Below are positions 8,707 to 16,865 of a DNA stretch of 64,000 nucleotides, one piece after another. A model generated the notes under the pieces. The model was not told the DNA's origin. It ran no database searches and was given only the letters and a program-made list of their open reading frames with translations. Source of the stretch: Lachnospiraceae bacterium NC2004 (GTDB taxonomy: Bacteria > Bacillota > Clostridia > Lachnospirales > Lachnospiraceae); contig JHXB01000002.1 of the NCBI GenBank assembly GCA_000621905.1, forward strand, positions 186,001-250,000, read 5' to 3'. A program made the position numbers and the translations under genes. Positions within the stretch are counted from its first letter, which is position 1; each line of letters starts with the position of its first letter.

Positions 8707-10167
8707 GTGAGTAAAAGATTTAAAGTAATATATATTATACTTATGCTTTTAGTTTGTGCGCTTCCTATGGTGCTTATGCCTTTTATCAAGAGTGATGTCA
8801 AGATTGAGAAGCGAGAGCTTAATAAGTTCCCTAAGTATGTTGACAAGGGGAAGCTTAATGAGGACTTCTCAAGTGGCTTTGAAGGATGGTTAAATGATAG
8901 GATTCCGCTTAGAGCATATATGCTCTCGGCGTCCAATTATCTTAGGACTGAGCTTTTTAAACAGCCTTCGTCCAATGTTATCTGTGGCAAGGATGGATGG
9001 CTTTACTATGAGAGCGAGAGCAAGGACTATATGGACAGTAATGCTCTTAGTGATGCCGATATTAAGGCAGCGGCTGTGAGTCTTTCGCTTATAGAAGAGC
9101 ATGTTAGGGCTAACGGCGGGCAGTTTACATTTGTCATAGTTCCTAATAAATCAAGTGTTTATCCTGAGTATATGCCTGAGTGTTATGAGAAGGCTGATGC
9201 TAATAACCTTACCAGGCTTAATGATGCGCTTGATGAGGCCGATGTTACGCATGTTGATTTAAAGACTTTGCTCACCGATAAGAAGGATGAGGGACTTTAT
9301 CACAGGCGTGATTCGCATTGGAATTACAAGGGTGCGCTTATCGGATATAATGCGATTCTTGACAGCCTAAATAGAGAGCATAAGACCTATGACGATATTG
9401 AGCTTAAGAAGACGAAGACGTGGCGCGGAGACCTTGACAAGCTTCTTTATCCAGCCGGTGGGTTTATGGACTATCAGTATGAGTATGATATTGATTATAA
9501 CAGTATTATGTTTACCGGTCCCGGGCAGGGTGGACCTAAGGAGAGGCTTCTTAATTACATGAGTGACAAGGAGCAGGGAGATGACATGATAATCGCCAAG
9601 AGCAAGGTCGTTAAGGACGGCAGTTCACTTTACATGGTAAGAGATTCCTTTGGCAGGGCGCTTCTCCCGCTTATGATAAATGCTTATAAGGACTCAACAT
9701 TCAAGAGAACGAGGAGTCCTGACATTACAGCGATACCTGAGCGTAGTGATTTCTGCTATGAGCTTGTGGAGAGGAATATCGACCAACTTGTGGAAAGTGC
9801 TCCTTTTATGTATGCACCTAAGCGCGAGAAGATAGATGTCGGGTCTTATGATAAGTGTGACGGGGCGGAGACATTTTCCAAAGCGGAAAGCTATGGATTA
9901 AGGTTATACGGCAAGCTTCCTAATCAGGGAGACGCATCCCTTGAAGAGAGGCGTGTATATATAGTTCTTGCAAATGATAGAGAAAGCTTTACTTATGAGG
10001 CATTTCCTATATATGATCAGGCACTGATGAAATCGGCTGACCAAGGGGACAGACCCTGTGGCTACTCGGCGGTTATATCACCTGATGAGGAACTTAAGGG
10101 AGAGTATAGTGTAAGTATTATAACCGGTGGCAAATGCTACCAAGCAGATAAAGTGACAATTAGCTAA
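8707..10167 (+). CDS. DHHW/AlgJ-AlgX-like SGNH-type acetyltransferase partner
   Basis: 486 residues with a GTG start preceded by GGGGGTGG. An N-terminal hydrophobic stretch (about residues 7-26) acts as membrane anchor or uncleaved signal, so the catalytic part faces outside. The DHHW-type motif RRDSHWNYKGA (D202, H204, W205) and the downstream MVRDSFGRALL with S314 are the catalytic signatures of the SGNH-like fold of AlgX/AlgJ and DHHW proteins. In these systems the MBOAT protein supplies acetyl groups and the SGNH protein transfers them to the polysaccharide. Oddly, the last codons and the stop lie inside the left arm of the palindrome at 10160-10248, so the C-terminus (TIS) may have been reshaped by insertion of the repeat. 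Confidence 0.87.
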   Translation: MSKRFKVIYIILMLLVCALPMVLMPFIKSDVKIEKRELNKFPKYVDKGKLNEDFSSGFEGWLNDRIPLRAYMLSASNYLRTELFKQPSSNVICGKDGWLYYESESKDYMDSNALSDADIKAAAVSLSLIEEHVRANGGQFTFVIVPNKSSVYPEYMPECYEKADANNLTRLNDALDEADVTHVDLKTLLTDKKDEGLYHRRDSHWNYKGALIGYNAILDSLNREHKTYDDIELKKTKTWRGDLDKLLYPAGGFMDYQYEYDIDYNSIMFTGPGQGGPKERLLNYMSDKEQGDDMIIAKSKVVKDGSSLYMVRDSFGRALLPLMINAYKDSTFKRTRSPDITAIPERSDFCYELVERNIDQLVESAPFMYAPKREKIDVGSYDKCDGAETFSKAESYGLRLYGKLPNQGDASLEERRVYIVLANDRESFTYEAFPIYDQALMKSADQGDRPCGYSAVISPDEELKGEYSVSIITGGKCYQADKVTIS

Positions 10168-10248
10168 GTTATCAATGGGGACAGACCCCACTGGTAACTT
10201 AGCTGCTAAGTTACCAGTGGGGTCTGTCCCCATTGATAACTTAGCTAA
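10160..10248. repeat. GGGGACAG-type perfect palindrome (44-bp arms)
   Basis: 10160-10203 and 10205-10248 are perfect reverse complements with one T between them. The core is GGGGACAGACCCC, flanked by CTAAGTTA-type sequence. It would form a very stable hairpin in either transcript. Further members or fragments with the same GGGGACAG core are at 22856, 50601, 59393 and 61001. The left arm contains the stop codon of the DHHW gene. It probably also acts as a terminator or mRNA 3' stabiliser. Confidence 0.93.
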
Positions 10249-10277
10249 AATTATATAATAAAAAAGGAGAATCAATT

Positions 10278-10859
10278 ATGAAGAAACTATTTATGACAGC
10301 AATTATGGCAATGATGTTAGGTGTTTTAGCAGGATGTGGCGGTAATTCGTCATCAAGCGCAAAAAGCTCTGCTTCAAATGATACTACTGAGGCTAAAAAA
10401 GAGGCAGCTGTTGATGATTCAGCACCTGACACCGGAGTTGAGGGAGCATATGTGTTATTTAACGGTGTTGAACTTAAGGCAGGCGGTAAGTTCTCTGTAG
10501 TTAAAGATCAGCTCGGTGAAGTAGCTAAACCTGATGAGACAATCGAGCCTTGCGATGGTGGTACAGCAGGTACAAGAATAATGCATTATTACACAGGAAT
10601 TACCATTACTGAGTATGTTGATGATGATACAATGGAGTTTATTGAGGTGAACTCAAGAGACGTCGGTGAAGGTGATGCTGCTCTTGGCGGTACCGTAAAA
10701 CTTGGTGGAACTGCAGACGAAGTAACAGCGCTTCTTGGTGATACTACTGACAAGGATGATACATACCTTGGATATAATTTCAATGATGTTATGATTCAAG
10801 CCTCATTGAATGATGGAAAGGTTGAGAATATCTCACTTGCATATTATAACCACGAATAA
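10278..10859 (+). CDS. Small lipoprotein of unknown function
   Basis: 193 residues. The first 20 form a lipoprotein signal with lipobox LAGC (Cys20). A Ser/Ala-rich linker (about 23-55) leads to a globular domain of about 130 residues. That domain has two similar halves (KFSVVKDQLGEV near 75 and GTVKLGGTADEVTALLG near 143), reminiscent of small repeated SmpA/BamE-like or DUF4309-type modules, but I cannot assign it. AAAAAGGAG precedes the ATG. It sits between two long hairpins and is probably transcribed alone. It should be anchored on the outer face of the cytoplasmic membrane. Confidence 0.85.
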   Translation: MKKLFMTAIMAMMLGVLAGCGGNSSSSAKSSASNDTTEAKKEAAVDDSAPDTGVEGAYVLFNGVELKAGGKFSVVKDQLGEVAKPDETIEPCDGGTAGTRIMHYYTGITITEYVDDDTMEFIEVNSRDVGEGDAALGGTVKLGGTADEVTALLGDTTDKDDTYLGYNFNDVMIQASLNDGKVENISLAYYNHE

Positions 10860-10868
10860 ATGGAAATG

Positions 10869-10897
10869 TTGCGAGATATCAACTCTCGTGATATAAT
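10869..10897 (+). promoter_or_regulatory. Promoter of the DUF2156 gene
   Basis: TTGCGA (10869-10874), 17-nt spacer, TATAAT (10892-10897). The spacer holds the dyad CGAGA...TCTCG, which could be an operator or the stem of a weak terminator for the lipoprotein gene, since T-rich sequence follows. Confidence 0.65.
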
Positions 10898-10935
10898 TTT
10901 TAATGTATTGTTTTTTTAGATAGGTAAGAGATATT

Positions 10936-11895
10936 ATGAGGAATAATCGAATTGTTAATCCTATATCCCGGGAGATGCTTGATTTAATCATGTCGCTGGG
11001 ATATAAGAAGGTCGTGCCCGATGATCAGGCTGTATTTGATCCGTATTATGATCTAATGAATGAGCCATGGTCAGCGTCTACTTGTTTTCTCAATATGATA
11101 GCGTGGGGAGATACGCTTCCGGTATATTATAAGATAGAAAATGATATGATTATATCTCTTTGTTATGAGTCAAATGAAGGAATGTTGGTTGGCATTCCCT
11201 TTATCGGTCATTACGATGAAGAGTCCTTTAAGAAATCATTTGACATATTAAGACATGATTTTGGGGTCATCAAAGAGAAAGTCGTAATGATGGATATTAC
11301 GGAATGGATGCTTCCGTATTTCGAGAGATATGAAGGGTATGACTTTGATATAGAAGATAATAGGGATTATATGGAGTATATCTACTCTGCTGAATCATTT
11401 GAAGCAGGTCTTGATATGCAAGATGACAGATATCGCTATAATTATTTTAAACGAAAGTATGATTACGAGATAGTTGAGATTACCAAAGACAGCTTAAACG
11501 AGATAATCGAGTTTATGGACAGTTTGTGGTGTGGATCTAAGAACTGTGTCGAGTGTCACTTTGGATGTCTTGTTGAGGTTACCAAGAGGGTTGTATCTGC
11601 ATTTGACAAGATACACGCTAAGGGAATACTTGTCAGGGTTGACGGCGAGATGGCAGGTTTTTGCATAGTGAGCATGCGTATGGGTCAGGCCGTTTACCAG
11701 TTCAAGCATGCAGTCAACAAGATGAAGGGTATCAACGAATACCTCTTAAAAGAGTGTTACGATCGATTTTTAAAAGGTTGCGATTACATTAATTATACTG
11801 AGGATTGCGGCATAGAGAGTCTTAGAAGATATAAGATTCATCTGTGCCCGGAATATTCACTTTTATCAAGACTTACACTTATTGAAAAAGAATAG
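10936..11895 (+). CDS. DUF2156 (phosphatidylglycerol lysyltransferase C-domain-like, GNAT-fold) protein
   Basis: 319 residues, cytosolic, no signal peptide. The N-terminal part has the DUF2156 pattern DYMEYIYSAE...YNYFKRKYDYEI. The C-terminal half carries the acyltransferase-like core GILVRVDGEMAGFCIVS and a final block NYTEDCGIESLRRYK that resembles the N-E/D...G...LR..K signature of this family. Related proteins use acyl-tRNA or acyl-CoA donors; the substrate here is unknown. The stop lies 12 nt before the propeller-MFS gene, so the protein probably works with that membrane sensor and the downstream phosphatase. Confidence 0.82.
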   Translation: MRNNRIVNPISREMLDLIMSLGYKKVVPDDQAVFDPYYDLMNEPWSASTCFLNMIAWGDTLPVYYKIENDMIISLCYESNEGMLVGIPFIGHYDEESFKKSFDILRHDFGVIKEKVVMMDITEWMLPYFERYEGYDFDIEDNRDYMEYIYSAESFEAGLDMQDDRYRYNYFKRKYDYEIVEITKDSLNEIIEFMDSLWCGSKNCVECHFGCLVEVTKRVVSAFDKIHAKGILVRVDGEMAGFCIVSMRMGQAVYQFKHAVNKMKGINEYLLKECYDRFLKGCDYINYTEDCGIESLRRYKIHLCPEYSLLSRLTLIEKE

Positions 11896-11907
11896 GAGAC
11901 TATCCGA

Positions 11908-14880
11908 ATGCAGAATTCAGATAAGAAGCTTAGAAACAGAAGAATACGATTAATCATAAAATCTATACTGTTTGTGTTTTCACTTGTTACGGTAATATGT
12001 TTATGGAAATGGATGTTTGTCAGCCCATTTAAATCGTTTGCGCTTGAGAGTCCGTACACAAGTGCTTCTGATGAATCAGGCAATTTATATGTCATAGATA
12101 GATCGAATACCAGAATTCTTAAGATATCTGAAGATGGCGAACTTTTGTGGAAGATAGATGGAAGTGATAAAACATTTGACAGTGCTGACAATATAGCCTG
12201 TGACAGCAAGGGCAACATCTATGTTCATGACACCAAGATTGCTAAGGGCGTAAGGCTTGCGTCGGAGCGTGTTCTTAAGTTTTCTCCTGAAGGTAAGTTT
12301 ATTGAGACAATCAAAAGATGGTCATATGAAGGTCATCGGAACGAAGATGGCGACGAGAGAATGAGGGCTGCTGTCGTTGGAATGTGTGGTACAGATTCTG
12401 CTGTCATTTACATTCATAAAGGCGAAGCTGCTCTACACCTGGTTAACAGCGATGACATGGCGGTTAAGTCTTTTAATCTTGAAAATGCAGACGACACCGT
12501 GCTTAGCGCTACTTATGACGAAGCGAGTGGTACCTTATGGTACACAACATATGATGGAAGATTACTTCAATATGTAGATGGTGTCAACGATAAGCTTTTA
12601 TTTAACAGCGATAACGTTGAAGGCAGTATTATAAGAGGTGTAAGCTACGGCGATAACACTCTTTATGCAGCAGATATCGGTTTAAGAAATATCATAACTA
12701 TTGACGTGGCAACAGGCGCTAAGGATGTATTAGAACCTGAGGGAGACATATCAGAGAGAGAGATTACATATTTTGTAAATGCGGACAATAAAATAGTCTC
12801 TACTACATCATATGGCGTATCAGTATGGACCGACGGAGAGTATGACACTTATTATGATGTTCAATTATCCTCTAAGTTGAAGGTATTGACAGCTATACTT
12901 TGGATAGCGATTTTTATTTTTGCAATTACTACTGTTATAAATGTAGTTGGTTTTATAGTATTTATAATCAGAAGAGCGACCAAGTACATGAGAATTATTC
13001 TTGCGATTATTGCCGGCGTTATTGCAATGGGAATACTTTTCTTAGGATCGGTTTATCCTAAGTTTCAGGGACAGTTGCAGGCAGAGGTATATTCAAGAGA
13101 GAATCTTGCTGCTACGGTTACGGCAGAGAAGCTTCCTAAGGATTCATTTCTAGCACTTTCTAAGCCTTCGGATTTTATGAATGACGATTACAAGGCTGTC
13201 AAAAATGCAGTAGAATCGATATTCTTAGCGGATACAGAAGATGCTAAAGACATTTATTGTTCTTTATACAGAGTCATTGACGGAACAATCACACTTACAT
13301 ACTCGCTTGAGAGCACTTGTGTGGTTTATCCGTATGATTGGGACTATGAAGGTTCTGACGAGCAGGAGATATTAGAAACCAAGGAAGGTAAGACTTACGT
13401 TAACAGAACAAGTTCAGGTAGCTTTATATTTGTATTACAACCTATTTTGGACGATGAGGGTAACTCAATCGGATTAATAGAGGTTGGTAAGGATTTAGCC
13501 GGTTTTGAGAATGACAGTAAGGAAATGCTTTTAACTCTTATCATCAATATCATTGCAATGACAACAATTGTAATATTGTTTGTTATAGAGATGTTCTATT
13601 TTGTAGCTGGCAAGACTAAGAAGAAGGAAGATGAAGATGAGAAGGGTGAGGAAGACAGCGTTGTCCCTGCAGGCATACTGAGATTCGTTGTATTCCTGAT
13701 ATGTTTCTTTACGAATCTTACTACTGCAATTCTTCCTATCTACGCTATGCGTATAGCTGATAAAGGAATGTCGTTTGGACTTAGTCCTGAGTTTCTTGCC
13801 GCTATACCGATATCAGCGGAAGTAGTTGCTTGTGCACTGTTTTCGTTTATTGGTAACAGAATTATCAAAAGAATCGGAGCTAAGAAGACGGCTCTTATAA
13901 GTTCAATCTGCGTTACACTCGGATTGGGGCTTAGGGTGATTCCTAATATATGGGTGTTGGCGCTTAGTCAGGCGATTCTCGGTGCCGGTTGGGGAACTCT
14001 GGTTCTCATGATTAATATTTTAATTGCAGCTCTTCCTGAAGATGAAAGAGACAAGGGATTTGCCTATTACAGTGCTGCCGGATTTAGCGGTGCTAACTGC
14101 GGTATAATCTTTGGAGGTTTCATCATTCAGTGGCTTCCATATTCTACAATGTTCTTCATAACTGCAGTATTTAGTGTAGCTCTTATATTTGTTACAAAGA
14201 CTTATCTTTCAAAGACTGTTGTTGATGATGAAGAAGAGTCAGAAGAAGAGACAAGCAATGTTCCAATCAGAAAACTTGTGCTTAACCCTAAGATACTGGG
14301 ATTCTTTATAATGATGTTAGTACCGGCTGCGGTTGTCGGATACTATCTTAACTATATGTATCCTATTCTTGGTGAGGAGTGGGGTCTTTCAGAGACATAC
14401 ATTGGTTACTCTTACTTAATAAATGCGTTGTTTGTAGTAGCTTTTGGAGGATTGCTTACCAAAGCATTTTCGAGAAGGAAGAGAGTCGGATTGGCATTGT
14501 CATCTATCGTTTATGCGTTAGCATTTGTCGTAGTTGTAGTGTTCCATAGTATTCCGGCACTGTTTATATCGCTTGCGCTGGTAGGTATTTCTGATGGATT
14601 TGGTAATCCTCTTATGACCGGATATTTTACTGATTTGGAAGAGGTTGAGGAATATGGTTATGACAGGGCTTTTGGAGTCTACAGTATTTTTGAGAATATA
14701 GCTCAATCTGTCGGATCGTTTGTATTCTCTTATGTGCTCATTTGGGGTGTTGGCAAAGGTTTGAGTTTCTTAGCCAGCGTTCTTATAATCCTGTCGTTAA
14801 TCTTTATGTTACTTGGTATATTTGACAGGCGAAACAGAAAGGTGAAGCAAGATGTAGAGGAAGATATTTCGGAGGCGTGA
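11908..14880 (+). CDS. Beta-propeller / extracytoplasmic sensor / MFS transporter fusion
   Basis: 990 residues with an unusual order. TM1 is at about 14-35. Residues 45-320 hold NHL-like strands (GNLYVIDRSNTRILKIS, GNIYVHD) of an outside-facing propeller. Two TMs follow (about 327-378), then an extracytoplasmic Cache/PAS-like domain (about 380-535, ending FVLQPILDDEGNSIGLIEVG) and a TM (about 540-562). An acidic linker leads to a complete 12-helix MFS domain (about 590-975) with the A-like loop RIIKRIGAKKT and the ERDKGFAYYSAAGFSG block. MFS domains usually move solutes; here one is joined to two sensing modules, so it may be a transceptor. The next gene (PP2C phosphatase) starts 4 nt after the stop, indicating translational coupling. 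I know no named protein with this order. Confidence 0.85.
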   Translation: MQNSDKKLRNRRIRLIIKSILFVFSLVTVICLWKWMFVSPFKSFALESPYTSASDESGNLYVIDRSNTRILKISEDGELLWKIDGSDKTFDSADNIACDSKGNIYVHDTKIAKGVRLASERVLKFSPEGKFIETIKRWSYEGHRNEDGDERMRAAVVGMCGTDSAVIYIHKGEAALHLVNSDDMAVKSFNLENADDTVLSATYDEASGTLWYTTYDGRLLQYVDGVNDKLLFNSDNVEGSIIRGVSYGDNTLYAADIGLRNIITIDVATGAKDVLEPEGDISEREITYFVNADNKIVSTTSYGVSVWTDGEYDTYYDVQLSSKLKVLTAILWIAIFIFAITTVINVVGFIVFIIRRATKYMRIILAIIAGVIAMGILFLGSVYPKFQGQLQAEVYSRENLAATVTAEKLPKDSFLALSKPSDFMNDDYKAVKNAVESIFLADTEDAKDIYCSLYRVIDGTITLTYSLESTCVVYPYDWDYEGSDEQEILETKEGKTYVNRTSSGSFIFVLQPILDDEGNSIGLIEVGKDLAGFENDSKEMLLTLIINIIAMTTIVILFVIEMFYFVAGKTKKKEDEDEKGEEDSVVPAGILRFVVFLICFFTNLTTAILPIYAMRIADKGMSFGLSPEFLAAIPISAEVVACALFSFIGNRIIKRIGAKKTALISSICVTLGLGLRVIPNIWVLALSQAILGAGWGTLVLMINILIAALPEDERDKGFAYYSAAGFSGANCGIIFGGFIIQWLPYSTMFFITAVFSVALIFVTKTYLSKTVVDDEEESEEETSNVPIRKLVLNPKILGFFIMMLVPAAVVGYYLNYMYPILGEEWGLSETYIGYSYLINALFVVAFGGLLTKAFSRRKRVGLALSSIVYALAFVVVVVFHSIPALFISLALVGISDGFGNPLMTGYFTDLEEVEEYGYDRAFGVYSIFENIAQSVGSFVFSYVLIWGVGKGLSFLASVLIILSLIFMLLGIFDRRNRKVKQDVEEDISEA

Positions 14881-14884
14881 TTAT

Positions 14885-16738
14885 ATGAGCGAAGAAATGA
14901 AAGAAACTATAGAAATTATAGAGCTTAAAGGAACGGCTGAAGCTGAGGAGACTGTAGAAACAATAGACTTTAAAGAAACGACAGAAACTGAGGAAGCTAT
15001 AGACATCCATAAAACTATAGAATCGAATAACACTAAAGAGAAGAAGAATAACGTCGAAACCAAAGCCAAGAAAGAAAAGAACAAAATGACTCAGACAAGG
15101 CTTGGCAAGAAATTGACCAGGATTATGATCATCTCGATGGTTATAGTTTCTGCTATGTTCCTTGTGGGCGGCGGTATCATTTTCTTCGGTGAGACAGGTA
15201 AGTTCTACAAGAGCAAGGTTTTTGATGTATCCAACACAATTGCCGAAAGTGTTGATACGAGATTCATTAAAAAGCTTATTGACTTGGTCGAGACTGATGA
15301 ATACAGAGAGGTCTATGAACAGGCTTCCTACGAGAATCAGGCACCGATTATTAGCTACCTGAAGAAGAAGGGAATCTATGAAGAGTATACCAATCTTGTT
15401 AACCAGCTCGGCTCATTCAGAGAAAGCATGAATGTTGAGTATCTGTATATACAGAACATTCATGGGGATACGGCAACCTACATTATTGAACCTACAGGTG
15501 GGTATTATTCATTAGGTAATATCAGTGAGGTTCCTCTTGAATATAATGGAGTTGTAACCAATGAGCATATCGAGCCTAAGGTAAGTTACGACAAGGAGTT
15601 TGGATGGCTTTCATCAGGCGGGGAGCCTTTATATGATGAGGCAGGTAATGCTATCGCCGTTATCTGTGTGGATATAAACATGTCTGAGATTGTCAAAAGG
15701 CTTGTCAATTATCTGGTTATCATGCTTATCGTTCTTTTTATGTCTGTAATATTTGTTTATTACATTTACGCAAACCTTTTGAATTTCTATGTTGTTAATC
15801 CGATTAAGAGGCTTACTAATTACCTCGTTAGATTCGGTAACAGTGAAAATGGTTACGATAAAGACAGCATTGACGAGGTAGAGATTACGAGTGGCGATGA
15901 GATCGAGGAGATGTACCACAAGTTCCGGTACATGCAGGAGCAGATTATCGATTACATGGACAATTTGGAGAATATGACTGCAGAGAGAGAGCGTATCGGA
16001 GCGGAGATGGAGATTGCTACCTCTATTCAGAAAGGTATGCTTGAGGATATGAGTTCTGATTTGGTAAGCAGACCTGAATATGATCTTTATGCTTCGATGT
16101 CACCGGCAAGAGAGGTCGGTGGAGACTTCTATGATTTCTTTATGTTGGATTCTGACCACATTGCCATTCTAGTTGCAGATGTTTCCGATAAGGGTGTAGG
16201 AGCTGCGTTCTTTATGGCAATCGCTAAGACTCTTATCAAGTCATATGCGAAGTCTACATCATCACCTGCAGAAGTGCTTTCTAAAGTTGATAAGCAGATT
16301 TCCGAGAAGAATGGCGTTGGAATGTTTGTAACGGTATGGCTTGCAATTATTGACCTTAACACAGGTCATGTGACATACTGTAACGCAGGACATGATTATC
16401 CTCTTATTAAGCAGGATTCTAAGGGATATGAGCTTGTCAAGTCACCTCACGGTCCGCCGGTTTCATTTATTCCGGGTATGGATTTCCCTGAAAATGAGTT
16501 CACTATGAAGAAGGGAGACAGCATTTTTCTATATACAGATGGACTTAATGAGGCTAAACGCGGTGACGGTGAGAGATTTGGTATTGACAGAATGATCGAG
16601 GTTCTTAATGAGCATCAGGATGATGATAATGCCAATATTATCTGGTATATGCGTGAAGCTGTGGACAAGTTTGTTGGTGATGAGCCACAGTTTGATGATA
16701 TGACAATGTTTGGATTTACCTTCAAGGGTAGAGAATAG
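14885..16738 (+). CDS. Membrane SpoIIE/RsbU-type PP2C phosphatase with Cache-like sensor and HAMP
   Basis: 617 residues. The N-terminus (1-65) is an extended Glu/Thr/Lys-rich cytosolic tail. TM1 lies at about 75-100, an extracytoplasmic Cache-like domain at 100-270 (ending EAGNAIAVICVDINMS), TM2 at 275-300, then HAMP and a coiled coil to about 375. The C-terminal PP2C_SpoIIE domain shows REVGGDFYDF (G412, G413, D414), ADVSDKG (D432, D435) and the final FDDMTM (D604/D605), so the metal ligands are present. Such enzymes dephosphorylate STAS antagonists that RsbW-like kinases phosphorylate; a kinase of that type is encoded at 5135. It is the last gene of the run starting at 10936 and is followed by a strong terminator. 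Confidence 0.9.
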   Translation: MSEEMKETIEIIELKGTAEAEETVETIDFKETTETEEAIDIHKTIESNNTKEKKNNVETKAKKEKNKMTQTRLGKKLTRIMIISMVIVSAMFLVGGGIIFFGETGKFYKSKVFDVSNTIAESVDTRFIKKLIDLVETDEYREVYEQASYENQAPIISYLKKKGIYEEYTNLVNQLGSFRESMNVEYLYIQNIHGDTATYIIEPTGGYYSLGNISEVPLEYNGVVTNEHIEPKVSYDKEFGWLSSGGEPLYDEAGNAIAVICVDINMSEIVKRLVNYLVIMLIVLFMSVIFVYYIYANLLNFYVVNPIKRLTNYLVRFGNSENGYDKDSIDEVEITSGDEIEEMYHKFRYMQEQIIDYMDNLENMTAERERIGAEMEIATSIQKGMLEDMSSDLVSRPEYDLYASMSPAREVGGDFYDFFMLDSDHIAILVADVSDKGVGAAFFMAIAKTLIKSYAKSTSSPAEVLSKVDKQISEKNGVGMFVTVWLAIIDLNTGHVTYCNAGHDYPLIKQDSKGYELVKSPHGPPVSFIPGMDFPENEFTMKKGDSIFLYTDGLNEAKRGDGERFGIDRMIEVLNEHQDDDNANIIWYMREAVDKFVGDEPQFDDMTMFGFTFKGRE

Positions 16739-16744
16739 AATTAG

Positions 16745-16776
16745 CACCGCGAGAATTAATTCTTGCGGTGTTTTTT
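16745..16776 (+). terminator. Intrinsic terminator after the PP2C phosphatase gene
   Basis: CACCGCGAGAATT (16745-16757) pairs with AATTCTTGCGGTG (16758-16770) with one G-U step, followed by six T residues. Confidence 0.92.
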
Positions 16777-16818
16777 GTAGCGCATTTGTTATATTATGTG
16801 TGGTAGAATTGATTAAGT

Positions 16819-16824
16819 TATAAT
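16819..16824 (+). promoter_or_regulatory. Likely -10 box of the kinase-like giant gene
   Basis: TATAAT within GTTATAATAT, 42 nt before the ATG at 16866. No convincing -35 is seen 16-18 nt upstream, which suggests an activator or alternative recognition. The same decamer precedes the Asn-rich gene at 5721. Confidence 0.4.
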
Positions 16825-16865
16825 ATCTACAGGGGCTTAGTAGTGATTAACAAGGAGGAAATGTT

